In this document: positions 46,144-54,806 of the stretch, in pieces
Layout: every line of letters begins with the position of its first letter
Numbering within the stretch: position 1 is the first letter of the stretch
NCBI RefSeq assembly: GCF_024733015.1
Contig: NZ_JANKJG010000006.1
Location: forward strand, 62,001 to 126,000
Source of the DNA: Pseudosulfitobacter koreensis
GTDB taxonomy: Bacteria; Pseudomonadota; Alphaproteobacteria; Rhodobacterales; Rhodobacteraceae
DNA length: 64,000 bases
Reading direction: 5' to 3'
The notes under the pieces: generated by a model
Database searches by the model: none
The model's input: the letters and a program-made list of their open reading frames with translations, nothing else
Told to the model about the DNA's origin: nothing
Translations under genes and position numbers: made by a program

Positions 46144-47721
46144 TCAGTACCCTAGCGCGCAGCCGTCCTTGCGCGGGTCGCTTGCGCCTTCCAGCACACC
46201 GCTGTCGTGCAGGCGGATGGCCTGCGCCCCGCCCAGAGCACCGTCCGAGATTTCCACCTTGTGCCCCATGTCGGTCAGCTTCTGTCGCACGGCGTCGGAA
46301 TAGCCGCGTTCGATCTGCAGCACGCCCTTTTCGGCAAAGCAGCGCGGTGCGTCGATGGCCGACTGCGGGTCCATGCCGAAATCGGTCAGGTTGGTCGCAA
46401 AGCGCGCATGCCCGGCGGGCTGGTACTGACCGCCCATCACCCCAAACGGCATGATCGGCTTGCCGTTCGACCGGATGATGCCCGGAATGATCGTGTGCAT
46501 CGGGCGCGTGCCGCCCTTCAACTCGTTCGGGTGCCCTTCGCTCAGCGAGAAACCGGCCCCTCGGTTCTGCAACAGGATGCCGAACTTGTCCGATGCGATG
46601 CCCGAGCCGAAGCCGTGAAAGATCGAATAGATCAGTGACACCATCATGCCGTCGCCATCGACAACGGTGATATAGATCGTGTCCTTGTGGACAGCTTCGG
46701 AAATGGTCGTGGCACTTGGCATCGCGCGCTTGGGGTCGATCAGGGCGGCCAGTTTGGCGGCGGTGTCGTCCGACAGCAGGTGGTCCAGCCGGGTCATGTG
46801 GTCAGGGTCGGCCAGAAACCGGTTGCGTGCATCATAGGCCAGCTTGGTGGCCTCGGCCTCGATATGCGCGCGCTCTGCGCCGAAGGGGTCCATCGACGCG
46901 ATGTCGAAATGCTTGAGGATGTTCAGCAGCAACAGCGCCACGGCACCCTGTCCGTTCGGCGGATGCTCGACGACCTCGATGTCCTTGTAAGATCCGGCAA
47001 TGGGCGACGTGTCGGTGCACGCGGCATCCGCGAAATCCTGTGCCGTATGCGCGCCGCCCATGCCGGTCAGCGTGGCGATCATGTCGTCCGCGACCTCGCC
47101 CTTGTAGAACGCGTCGCGGCCATCCTTGGCGATGCGGCGCAGCACCTCGGCCTGACCGGGGGCGCGGAAGACATCGCCGACCTTGGGTACGGTGCCGTTG
47201 ACCATATAGGTCTGGCGCGCCGATCCCTGCAGCACGTCAGCGGAATCATTCCAGTCCGACGCAACGCGGGGGGCCACGGGGACGCCGGTTTCGGCATAGT
47301 GGATCGTGGGGGCCAGCAATGCATCAAGGCCCAGTTTGCCCACGCGGTCCGACAGGGTGCAGAACGCATCCACGGCACCCGGAATGGTTACTGCATGCGG
47401 GCTGCCCAGCGGAACGGTGTCATGGCCCGCCTCGCGAAGCATTGCGGCGTTCAGCGCGGCGGGGGCGCGGCCCGATCCGTTCAGGGCGTGGACCTTGGTC
47501 TCGCCCGGCATCGACCACAGCACAAAGCAATCGCCGCCGATCCCTGTCATCTGCGGCTCGCAGATGCCCAGCAGGACGGCGCCCGCGATGGCCGCGTCCA
47601 TTGCGTTGCCGCCGCGTTTCAGGATGTCGATGGCGGTGGCGGCTGCCAGAGGGTGCGATGTCGCGCACATTCCGTTTGTGGCCAGAACGGGCGAGCGGCC
47701 CGGAAAATGAAAGTCGCGCAT
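46144..47721 (-). CDS. Gamma-glutamyltransferase family protein
   Basis: 525 residues in one chain, matching the Ntn-hydrolase gamma-glutamyltransferase family that self-cleaves before a catalytic Thr. That Thr is Thr348 in DTIYITVVDGDG; E. coli Ggt has TTHYSVVD here, so the second Thr and the His are replaced by Ile and Tyr, as in the YwrD-like branch. The conserved GGQYQPAGHAR and PRC(F)AE region near the C-terminus is present. No signal peptide is seen, so it is probably cytoplasmic, also unlike classical Ggt. AGGGAGCAACC precedes the ATG at 47721. Confidence 0.88.
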   Translation of the reverse strand: MRDFHFPGRSPVLATNGMCATSHPLAAATAIDILKRGGNAMDAAIAGAVLLGICEPQMTGIGGDCFVLWSMPGETKVHALNGSGRAPAALNAAMLREAGHDTVPLGSPHAVTIPGAVDAFCTLSDRVGKLGLDALLAPTIHYAETGVPVAPRVASDWNDSADVLQGSARQTYMVNGTVPKVGDVFRAPGQAEVLRRIAKDGRDAFYKGEVADDMIATLTGMGGAHTAQDFADAACTDTSPIAGSYKDIEVVEHPPNGQGAVALLLLNILKHFDIASMDPFGAERAHIEAEATKLAYDARNRFLADPDHMTRLDHLLSDDTAAKLAALIDPKRAMPSATTISEAVHKDTIYITVVDGDGMMVSLIYSIFHGFGSGIASDKFGILLQNRGAGFSLSEGHPNELKGGTRPMHTIIPGIIRSNGKPIMPFGVMGGQYQPAGHARFATNLTDFGMDPQSAIDAPRCFAEKGVLQIERGYSDAVRQKLTDMGHKVEISDGALGGAQAIRLHDSGVLEGASDPRKDGCALGY

Positions 47722-47806
47722 GGTTGCTCCCTTGGTTGTCAGACAACTGATACCTAACGGGGCAAAGGCCAAAGGCCAAGTCGCGGTGATGCGGGAGAAA
47801 TAAGAT

Positions 47807-47853
47807 CCTCGGTGCCGTGCACTGGGTGGGGGCTGTTACACACGACACCGAGG
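47807..47853. repeat. Long inverted repeat
   Basis: 13-base arms (47807-47819 with 47841-47853, one mismatch) around a 21-base loop, in the 268-base gap between ggt and the anti-sigma kinase gene. It may act as a terminator for the anti-sigma operon on the minus strand or as part of a small RNA; no T-run follows. Confidence 0.5.
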
Positions 47854-47988
47854 GAAGCTATATGCAGCTACAAGGACAGTATTGCCTGCGGATCAAGGCG
47901 GGAATGTGGAGCTATTCAGGCCCTTTTGGGGTTTGGTTCAACAGTCGCCTTTTTCCTGACAGGATGGCGCATGTCCCTCGCTTCGCGT

Positions 47989-48459
47989 TCAGCGCAGCGC
48001 AACCGCCATGCGCAGCGACAGCTTGTTTGTCGCCCCCTCGCGAAGATAGGTGACGTCCCGCGCCAGATCCCGGATCAGGAACCAGCCAAAACCACCCTCT
48101 GGCATGTCCGACAAATCGACATTCACGTCCACGGCCAGCCCCGGCGGGGCACGGCCATCGGGCATGGGTGCCCCCTGGTCGGTGATGGTGAAATGCAGGC
48201 CGTCGCGATGTTGCCGACAGATGACCTCGATGGGGCCCCGGCGCGCACCGTTGCCATAGGCATGTTCGCTGATGTTGTTGACCGCTTCGGCCAGAACCAG
48301 ATCCACCGCGCTCAGGTCTTCGGACGCAAGGGGCAGGGGGGACAGCGTCCGTTTCAGTTGCTCAAGCACCTGTCGTGCCGCCTGCGGCCCGCTTTGCACG
48401 GTGATCTGGACGGGTGGCAAGGCGTTGTGCACCCTTTGGACCGGGCTGCCTTGCATCAT
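47989..48459 (-). CDS. RsbW-like anti-sigma serine kinase (HATPase)
   Basis: 156 residues from an ATG at 48459 (a GTG at 48465 is an alternative). The GHKL ATPase pattern of anti-sigma kinases is visible: LVLAEAVNNISEHAY (N box), TITDQGAPM (G1 box) and GGFGWFLIRDL (G2 box). In partner-switch systems such kinases bind a sigma factor and phosphorylate a STAS antagonist. The STAS gene lies immediately upstream (7 bases), but no sigma factor or PP2C phosphatase is present in this window. Confidence 0.9.
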   Translation of the reverse strand: MMQGSPVQRVHNALPPVQITVQSGPQAARQVLEQLKRTLSPLPLASEDLSAVDLVLAEAVNNISEHAYGNGARRGPIEVICRQHRDGLHFTITDQGAPMPDGRAPPGLAVDVNVDLSDMPEGGFGWFLIRDLARDVTYLREGATNKLSLRMAVALR

Positions 48460-48466
48460 GTCCACG

Positions 48467-48805
48467 TCAGACCGCGAGTGCGCGGCGCGCGTCGTCGAGC
48501 GTGGCGTAAAGGCTGAAGACCGAATCCATCCGTGTCAGCTTGAACACCTTGTCCACAGTGGGGGTCAGCCCGGCCAGCGCCAGCTTGCGCGGCGGGGCAA
48601 GGTGTTTCATCGCGGCGACGATCGCGCCCAGTCCGCTGGAATCGATGAATTCCACCGCTGACAGGTCCAGCAGCACCAGATCGGGGCCATCTGCGGTCTC
48701 CGTGCGCATCGCGTCCTTGAACTCGATCGCGACGGCGGCATCTATCCGCGCGTCACGCACCGTCACTATGCGCACCCGCTCTTCTGTTTTGCTGGAGAGT
48801 TCCAT
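48467..48805 (-). CDS. STAS-domain anti-sigma antagonist
   Basis: 112 residues from an ATG at 48805. This start is favoured because GAGGGATATT provides an ideal ribosome site. STAS fold with the phosphorylatable Ser in FIDSSGLGAIV (about residue 58). It is the expected partner of the downstream RsbW-like kinase and the two form one operon. Confidence 0.92.
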   Translation of the reverse strand: MELSSKTEERVRIVTVRDARIDAAVAIEFKDAMRTETADGPDLVLLDLSAVEFIDSSGLGAIVAAMKHLAPPRKLALAGLTPTVDKVFKLTRMDSVFSLYATLDDARRALAV

Positions 48806-48895
48806 AATATCCCTCACGTCATTCGCTCGCGATCATGCTTAGGTCGCAAAACTTACCAACCCGTGACCACGGGCAGAACATTCAGAAGGTGAACC

Positions 48896-50068
48896 ATGAC
48901 CGAAGTGATCATTTCCGGTGCATCGCGCACACCTATGGGCAGCTTTCAGGGCGCTCTTTCCGGTTTGACAGCCGCCGAACTGGGCGGTGCCGCGATCCGC
49001 GCAGCGCTGGCAGGGGCCGGCACAGACACGGTGGACGAGGTGCTGATGGGCTGCGTGTTGCCCGCAGGCCAGGGGCAGGCTCCGGCGCGTCAGGCCGGTT
49101 TCGCTGCGGGACTGGGCAAGGAGGTGCCTGCGACAACGCTGAACAAGATGTGCGGTTCGGGCATGAAGGCGGCGATGATCGCCTTCGACCAGATCGCGCT
49201 GGGTCACACCGACCTGATGATCGCGGGCGGCATGGAAAGCATGACACAGGCCCCGTACCTCCTGCCCAAGATGCGCGAGGGTGCGCGCTTGGGGCATGGT
49301 CAGGTCATTGACCACATGTTCCTCGACGGGCTTGAAGACGCCTATGACAAGGGGCGCCTGATGGGCACCTTTGCCGAAGACTGCGCCGAGGCGTTCCAGT
49401 TCACCCGCGAAAAGCAGGACGATTATGCGTTGGCCTCGCTCAGCCGCGCGCTTGAGGCACAGGAAAGCGGTGCCTTTGCTGATGAAATCGCCTCGGTCGA
49501 CGTCAAATCCCGCAAGGGCTCGGTCACGGTCAGCGCGGACGAACAGCCCGCCAACGCCCGCCCCGACAAGATCCCGCAGCTTAAGCCCGCGTTCCGCGAG
49601 GGCGGCACCGTCACTGCGGCCAATTCCTCGTCGATCTCGGATGGGGCGGCGGCTCTTGTCCTCAGCTCTGCCGAGGCGGCCAAAGCGCGTGGTCTGACCA
49701 TGCGTGCGCGCATCCTGGGCCACGCCAGCCATGCGCAGGAACCGGGCCTGTTCACCACGGCCCCCGTGCCTGCCGCGCAAAAGCTGCTGGCGCGGATCGG
49801 CTGGACCAAGGACGACGTGGATCTGTGGGAGGTCAACGAGGCCTTTGCCGTGGTGCCGCTGGCCTTCATGCACGAAATGGGGCTGAGCCATGACATCGTG
49901 AACGTCAACGGCGGTGCCTGTGCGCTGGGCCACCCCATCGGTGCATCGGGCGCGCGGATTATCGTGACGCTGCTGAACGCACTGGAAAAACGCAACCTCA
50001 AGCGGGGCGTGGCCGCCATCTGCATCGGCGGCGGCGAAGGCACCGCCATCGCGATCGAACGTATATGA
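48896..50068 (+). CDS. Acetyl-CoA acetyltransferase (thiolase)
   Basis: 390 residues. The acyl-accepting Cys86 is in LNKMCGSGMK, the second motif NGGACALGHPIGASGAR holds the catalytic His and the C-terminal CIGGGEGTA the second Cys. The thiolase could serve beta-oxidation or polyhydroxybutyrate precursor synthesis; no phaB or phaC is adjacent. Ends with an ATGA overlap with the sulphoxide reductase gene. Confidence 0.95.
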   Translation: MTEVIISGASRTPMGSFQGALSGLTAAELGGAAIRAALAGAGTDTVDEVLMGCVLPAGQGQAPARQAGFAAGLGKEVPATTLNKMCGSGMKAAMIAFDQIALGHTDLMIAGGMESMTQAPYLLPKMREGARLGHGQVIDHMFLDGLEDAYDKGRLMGTFAEDCAEAFQFTREKQDDYALASLSRALEAQESGAFADEIASVDVKSRKGSVTVSADEQPANARPDKIPQLKPAFREGGTVTAANSSSISDGAAALVLSSAEAAKARGLTMRARILGHASHAQEPGLFTTAPVPAAQKLLARIGWTKDDVDLWEVNEAFAVVPLAFMHEMGLSHDIVNVNGGACALGHPIGASGARIIVTLLNALEKRNLKRGVAAICIGGGEGTAIAIERI

Positions 50069-50517
50069 TGGTCAACTACCAGACGCTCGCGCAGACGCTG
50101 CAATCGCTGACCGAGGGCGAGGATGATGCCGTCGCCCTGATGGCGACGGTTGCCTGCGAGGTGCATCATTCCGACGACAGGTTCGACTGGACCGGGTTCT
50201 ACCGGGTCACCGCGCCCGAAATGTTGAAGATCGGCCCCTATCAGGGCGGGCACGGCTGTCTGCAGATCCCGTTTTCGCGCGGGGTTTGCGGCGCTGCGGC
50301 GCGCACCGGACAGGTGCAGCTGGTGCCTGACGTCGAGGCCTTTGCCGACCACATCGCCTGCGCCAGCAGCACACGGTCGGAACTGGTCTTGCCGGTGCAT
50401 GACCGTAATGGCGATCTGATCGCGGTCTTCGACATCGACAGCGACCAGCCCGATGCGTTCACCCAAGGCGACGCCGAGGCGTTGGAACGTATTCTGGCGG
50501 GCATTTTCAGCCGCTGA
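50065..50517 (+). CDS. msrC: Free-methionine-(R)-sulphoxide reductase (fRMsr, GAF domain)
   Basis: 150 residues of the GAF fold. The three cysteines Cys65, Cys75 and Cys99 (HGCLQ, GVCG, IACAS) have spacings 10 and 24, identical to Cys84/94/118 of the E. coli enzyme. It reduces free Met-R-sulphoxide with thioredoxin. Coupled to the thiolase by overlapping ATG and stop; the relation to that gene is probably only transcriptional. Confidence 0.94.
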   Translation: MMVNYQTLAQTLQSLTEGEDDAVALMATVACEVHHSDDRFDWTGFYRVTAPEMLKIGPYQGGHGCLQIPFSRGVCGAAARTGQVQLVPDVEAFADHIACASSTRSELVLPVHDRNGDLIAVFDIDSDQPDAFTQGDAEALERILAGIFSR

Positions 50518-50527
50518 TCGACGCGCG

Positions 50528-50552
50528 GTGAAATAATCTCTTGATTTTTCAC
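50528..50552. promoter_or_regulatory. 25-base repeat, operator copy 1
   Basis: GTGAAA…TTTCAC arms enclosing 13 bases, located 11 bases after the msrC stop. It matches copy 2 at 20 of 25 positions. Probably a binding site of the XRE-cupin regulator encoded downstream (inference). Confidence 0.65.
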
Positions 50553-50567
50553 GGGCGCCGCCGCACC

Positions 50568-50592
50568 GTGAAATTATCAAGTCATTTTTCAC
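50568..50592. promoter_or_regulatory. 25-base repeat, operator copy 2
   Basis: Same arms GTGAAA…TTTCAC. Its start is 40 bases from copy 1 (close to four helical turns), and it ends 12 bases before the XRE-cupin ATG at 50605, where it would overlap the promoter or ribosome site. Confidence 0.65.
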
Positions 50593-50604
50593 CGCGAGTC
50601 GCAG

Positions 50605-51177
50605 ATGCTGCAATCCAATCCCGATACGGCCAAAACGCTGGGCGCGGATCTGCGTGCGCTGCGCAAGGCGCGGGGGATCACCTTGCAGGACATGGCGGAC
50701 GCGCTGGGCCGCTCCGTCGGTTGGCTCAGCCAGGTCGAGCGTGATCTCTCCGAGCCGTCGATCACCGATCTGCGCCATATCGCGGCGCACCTGGGCGTGT
50801 CGGTGTCGATGCTGTTTCGCTATGCCGCCGCACCTGCGGACGAGGCAGGCTATATCGTGCGCAAGAACGCGCGCCGTCCCATCGGGACGCCCATCGCCGG
50901 ACTGGTCGAGGAACTGCTGTCGCCCGATCTGACTGACGACTTCGAGATGGTGCATTCCACCTTTGCACCGCATTCCCAGATTGCCGACCCGGTCACGCGC
51001 CCGACGCAGGAAGTCGGCTATCTGGTCTCGGGCACGCTTGAACTGGAGATTGCAGGCATCCGCTACACTATCCAGCCCGGCGATAGTTTCCGCATTCGCG
51101 GCGAGCCTTTCCGCTGGATCAACCCCCATGATACGCCCGCCGTGGCGATCTGGGTCATCGCGCCCCCTGTGTATTGA
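50605..51177 (+). CDS. XRE-cupin transcriptional regulator
   Basis: 190 residues. An N-terminal helix-turn-helix of XRE type ([36 protein letters not shown], roughly 12-48) is followed by a C-terminal cupin domain (EVGYLVSGTLELEIAG … IQPGDSFRIRG … HDTPAVAIWV). XRE-cupin proteins usually sense small metabolites. Placement directly upstream of the demethylating dehydrogenase genes suggests it controls betaine/dimethylglycine catabolism, and the paired repeats in its leader suggest autoregulation. Ligand unknown. Confidence 0.93.
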   Translation: MLQSNPDTAKTLGADLRALRKARGITLQDMADALGRSVGWLSQVERDLSEPSITDLRHIAAHLGVSVSMLFRYAAAPADEAGYIVRKNARRPIGTPIAGLVEELLSPDLTDDFEMVHSTFAPHSQIADPVTRPTQEVGYLVSGTLELEIAGIRYTIQPGDSFRIRGEPFRWINPHDTPAVAIWVIAPPVY

Positions 51178-51342
51178 GGGTGATGTGATGGGCCGCGCAT
51201 TTCCAGACGGGCAAAACCGTGACGAGGTCAACTTCGGGCGCGCGTCCGGTATGCTTGCGGCCTCTAGACGCCTGACATGCCACCTCTTCACCGAAGCCAG
51301 CGGCGATCATTCCCGTATCCCCGCACATGAGGACCGCGACGC

Positions 51343-53790
51343 ATGAGCACCTTTCCCACCACGGCCCGTGTGGTCATCATCGGCGGCGGTGTCGTCGGCA
51401 CCTCGGCGCTCTACCATCTGGCCAAGGCGGGTTGGACCGATTGCGTCCTGCTGGAAAAGAACGAGTTGACCGCAGGCAGCACCTGGCACGCGGCGGGCAA
51501 CTGCCCCAGCTTCAGCACCTCCTGGGCGGTGATGAACATGCAGCGCTATTCGCTCGGCCTCTATGCCGGACTTGCCGAGGCGGTGGATTACCCGATGAAC
51601 TACCACGTCACCGGATCGGTGCGGCTGGGCCATTCCCGCGAACGGATGCAGGAGTTCGAGCGCGCCCGTGCGATGGGCCGCTATCAGGGTCTCGACCTCG
51701 AGATGATGGCCGTCAGCGACATCAAGGACCGCTATCCGTTCATCGAGGTTCACGATCTTGCGGGTGCCCTGTGGGACCCTGACGACGGCGACATCGACCC
51801 CGCGCAACTGACACAGGCGCTGGCCAAGGGCGCGCGCAGCATGGGCGCCCGCATCGAACGCTTCTGTCCCGCCACCGGTATCAGCCGCGAAGGTGGCGAA
51901 TGGATCGTCCACACCGACAAGGGCAACATCCGCTGCGAAAAGGTGGTGAACGCCGCCGGATATTATGCGCAGCGCGTTGGCGAATGGTTCAAACCTTTCG
52001 GCGGGCGAACCGTGCCGATGACCGTGATGAGCCATCAGTATTTCCTGACCGAGGAAATCCCGGCCCTCGCCGACTGGACCCGCGAAAACGGCCGCAAGGT
52101 GCCGCTGCTGCGCGATGTCGACAGCTCGTACTACCTGCGGCAGGACAAGAACGGGCTGAACCTTGGCCCCTACGAGCGGAACTGCCGTGCGCATTGGATA
52201 ACACCCGACGATCCGATGCCGGAGGACTTCAGCTTTCAGCTCTATCCCGACGATCTGGAACGGCTGGAATGGTATATCGAGGATGCGATGGCCCGCGTAC
52301 CGATCCTCGGCACCGCCGGTGTCGGCCGCGTGATCAACGGACCCATCCCCTATGCGCCCGACGGTCTGCCGCTGCTGGGTCCGATGCCCGGCGTGCCCAA
52401 CGCTTTCGAAGCCTGCGTGTTCACCTTTGGCATTACCCAAGGCGGCGGCGCGGGCAAGGTGCTGGCCGAATGGGTCACCGAAGGTCAGACCGAATGGGAT
52501 ATGTGGTCCTGCGATCCGCGCCGCTATACCGACTATACCGATCAGGACTATTGCAATCATAAGGCGACGGAGACCTATGGCCACGAATACGCGATGCACT
52601 TCCCGCGTCATTCCTGGCCTGCAGGACGCGATCGCAAACTGTCGCCCGCGCATGATCTGGTGTTGGCAAAGGGCGGCGTCATGGGCGCCTACAACGGCTG
52701 GGAACGCGCCAACTGGTTCGCCAAACCCGGCGACGACCTGAGCGAGGCGGCGACCCAGACATGGGAGCGCGCAGGCCCATGGTCTGTGCGCGTGCGCGAA
52801 GAAGTCGAGGCGGTGCGCGACGACGTCGGTGTGCTGGACCTGCCGGGGTTCTCGCGCTTCGACCTTTCGGGCGCAGGTGCCGCCGAATACCTGCGCGGCA
52901 AGATTGCTGGCGGCCTGCCCAAGGTCGGGCGCATGAACCTCGGCTATTTCCCCGACAGCCGGGGCCGCATCCTGACCGAAATGTCGATCCTGCGGCACGC
53001 CCAGGATGCGTTCACCCTGATCACCGCGGCGACCGCCCAGTGGCACGACCGCGACGTGCTGCGCGAGGGGCTTCCCGTAGCGCTGTCACTCACTGACCAT
53101 ACGACAGAGTACGGAACGCTGATCGTCACCGGGCCCAACAGCCGCGCGCTGTTTGAACGTCTGGACACGCAGGCAGACCTAGCCGCCCCTTGGCTCACGC
53201 ATCAACCAGCCAGGGTGGCGGGCATCGACTGCGCCCTCGCGCGGGTCTCCTTCGCAGGCGAACTCGGCTGGGAAATCCACGCGGCCAACGCGGATATCGC
53301 CGCACTCTACGCCGCCGTGACCGGCGCAGGCGCGAGACCTTTCGGAATGTACGCGCTGAACGCGCTGCGCATCGAAAAAGGCTACCGCACGTGGAAGGGC
53401 GACCTCAGCACAGACTATACCCTGTTCGAAGGCGGCCTCGACCGCTTCGTCAAACTGGACAAACCGCAGGACTTCCCCGGCAAACAGGCGCTGATGAACG
53501 AGCGGCAACGGGGCGTCGCGAAACGCTTCGTCACGCTGATCGTCGACGCAGGCGACGCCGACGCGCCCTATATGTCGACGCTCTGGCATAACGGCGTGGT
53601 CGTCGGCGAAACCACCAGCGGCGATTGGGGCTTCCGCGTCAATGCGTCGATCGCGCTGGGCATGGTGCGCGCTGATCTGGCCGTGGCTGGCACCGAACTG
53701 CATGTCGAGATCTTCGGCACGAAATGCCGCGCCGTGGTGCAACCGGAACAGCCCCTGTGGGACCCCGACAACATCCGCTTGCGGGCCTGA
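51343..53790 (+). CDS. FAD/GcvT-type dimethylglycine/sarcosine dehydrogenase-like protein, divergent copy
   Basis: 815 residues. N-terminal FAD motif IIGGGVVGTSALYHL (about 12-26), flavinylation-type motif GSTWHAAG with His49 (the covalent-FAD His of dimethylglycine dehydrogenase), and a C-terminal GcvT aminomethyltransferase domain (FAGELGWEIH, RIEKGYRTWKGDLS). Dimethylglycine and sarcosine dehydrogenases demethylate their substrate and pass the one-carbon unit to tetrahydrofolate. After His49 this copy has NCPSFSTSW where the second copy has LIAQLRASAN, so substrate preference may differ. ATG at 51343 overlaps no other gene. Confidence 0.92.
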   Translation: MSTFPTTARVVIIGGGVVGTSALYHLAKAGWTDCVLLEKNELTAGSTWHAAGNCPSFSTSWAVMNMQRYSLGLYAGLAEAVDYPMNYHVTGSVRLGHSRERMQEFERARAMGRYQGLDLEMMAVSDIKDRYPFIEVHDLAGALWDPDDGDIDPAQLTQALAKGARSMGARIERFCPATGISREGGEWIVHTDKGNIRCEKVVNAAGYYAQRVGEWFKPFGGRTVPMTVMSHQYFLTEEIPALADWTRENGRKVPLLRDVDSSYYLRQDKNGLNLGPYERNCRAHWITPDDPMPEDFSFQLYPDDLERLEWYIEDAMARVPILGTAGVGRVINGPIPYAPDGLPLLGPMPGVPNAFEACVFTFGITQGGGAGKVLAEWVTEGQTEWDMWSCDPRRYTDYTDQDYCNHKATETYGHEYAMHFPRHSWPAGRDRKLSPAHDLVLAKGGVMGAYNGWERANWFAKPGDDLSEAATQTWERAGPWSVRVREEVEAVRDDVGVLDLPGFSRFDLSGAGAAEYLRGKIAGGLPKVGRMNLGYFPDSRGRILTEMSILRHAQDAFTLITAATAQWHDRDVLREGLPVALSLTDHTTEYGTLIVTGPNSRALFERLDTQADLAAPWLTHQPARVAGIDCALARVSFAGELGWEIHAANADIAALYAAVTGAGARPFGMYALNALRIEKGYRTWKGDLSTDYTLFEGGLDRFVKLDKPQDFPGKQALMNERQRGVAKRFVTLIVDAGDADAPYMSTLWHNGVVVGETTSGDWGFRVNASIALGMVRADLAVAGTELHVEIFGTKCRAVVQPEQPLWDPDNIRLRA

Positions 53791-53829
53791 TCCCATGAAT
53801 GTCAAAGCGCAGGGGATTCTATCAGGGAC

Positions 53830-54729
53830 ATGACCGATACGATGACAGAAATAATCCTCCTCGACGGCGGCATGGGTCAGGAACTGATCCACCGCGCGGG
53901 CGACACGCCGACACCTTTGTGGTCCACACAAGTGATGATCGACCATCCCGGATTGGTGGCGGAAATTCATCGCGATTTCAGGTCCGCAGGGGCAATGGTC
54001 GCAACCACGAACACCTATGCGATCCACCACGACAGGCTCGCAGGCACCGGCATGGAAGATGCCTTCGGCAGCCTGATGGCCCGCGCCCTGACCGAAGCCC
54101 GCGACAGCGGCGCGCCGTGTATCGCGGGGGCCATCGGCCCGCTTATCGCCTCGTACCGGCCCGATCTGCACCCCGATGCACAGACCGCCGTTCCCCTCTA
54201 TGCCGAAGTCGCGGGGCTGCTCGCCCCCACATGCGATCTGCTGATCTGCGAAACCGTCGCCTCGCTCGACCATGCGCGCAGTGTGCTGGCGGGTGCCTGC
54301 CCGACTGGCAAACCCGTCTGGCTGGCCCTGACCGTGGACGACCGCGACGGCTCCAGACTGCGCTCGGGCGAGCCGCTGAAAGACATCCTGCCAATCGCCG
54401 AAGAGCACGCCACAGCAATCCTCATCAACTGCTCCGCCCCCGAGGCGATCCCGGCCGCCCTCGCGATCCTCTCAAAAGGTACGCTACCGTATGGTGCCTA
54501 TGCCAACGGCTTCCAGCGCATCACCAGGGAATTCCTGCAAACCCGCCCCACCGTCGCAGACCTGCAATCGCGCCACGACCTTACCCCGCCGCTCTACGCC
54601 GACCACGTCATGGCCTGGGTCGATGCAGGTGCCACCATCGTCGGCGGCTGCTGCGAAGTCGGCCCCGCCCATATCGCCGAAATCGCCCGCCGCCTGATCG
54701 CGGCAGGTCACAGGCTTGCACGTCCCTGA
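53830..54729 (+). CDS. Homocysteine S-methyltransferase family protein (betaine-homocysteine type candidate)
   Basis: 299 residues. The zinc ligands Cys201, Cys274 and Cys275 (NCSAP, VGGCCEV) and the LLDGGMGQEL N-terminus are intact. Such enzymes move a methyl group from betaine, S-methylmethionine or dimethylsulphonio compounds to homocysteine to make methionine. Its place between two dimethylglycine-dehydrogenase-like genes favours glycine betaine as donor, giving dimethylglycine. Start at 53830 or 53842. Confidence 0.9.
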   Translation: MTDTMTEIILLDGGMGQELIHRAGDTPTPLWSTQVMIDHPGLVAEIHRDFRSAGAMVATTNTYAIHHDRLAGTGMEDAFGSLMARALTEARDSGAPCIAGAIGPLIASYRPDLHPDAQTAVPLYAEVAGLLAPTCDLLICETVASLDHARSVLAGACPTGKPVWLALTVDDRDGSRLRSGEPLKDILPIAEEHATAILINCSAPEAIPAALAILSKGTLPYGAYANGFQRITREFLQTRPTVADLQSRHDLTPPLYADHVMAWVDAGATIVGGCCEVGPAHIAEIARRLIAAGHRLARP

Positions 54730-54749
54730 TTTCTTTTGGCCCCAAATAT
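54730..54749 (-). repeat. Dispersed intergenic motif ATATTTnnGGCCAAAAGAAA, copy C
   Basis: Minus-strand orientation; it directly follows the stop codon of the homocysteine methyltransferase gene, then a GC-rich hairpin (GGGGGCTGGCCCCC). On the plus strand the order is T-rich motif, CCCGGG, hairpin, the mirror of copy B. Confidence 0.75.
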
Positions 54750-54806
54750 CCCGGGGGTTCGGGGGCTGGCCCCCGTTTAACCGCCCACCCTGAATGGAGA
54801 CCCAAG

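Noticed and set aside
47817-48053. Small plus-strand ORF of 78 codons
   Set aside because: Overlaps the anti-sigma kinase gene on the other strand and the inverted repeat; no family resemblance.
51188-51346. Small ORF of about 52 codons between the XRE-cupin gene and dehydrogenase A
   Set aside because: No recognisable domain or convincing ribosome site; overlaps the start of the next gene by four bases and probably is untranslated leader.
53799-54806. Upstream extension of dehydrogenase B frame to a start at 53799
   Set aside because: This stretch is antiparallel-frame noise of the homocysteine methyltransferase gene: Arg/Pro-rich and without domains; the FAD motif begins at the ATG at 54807.
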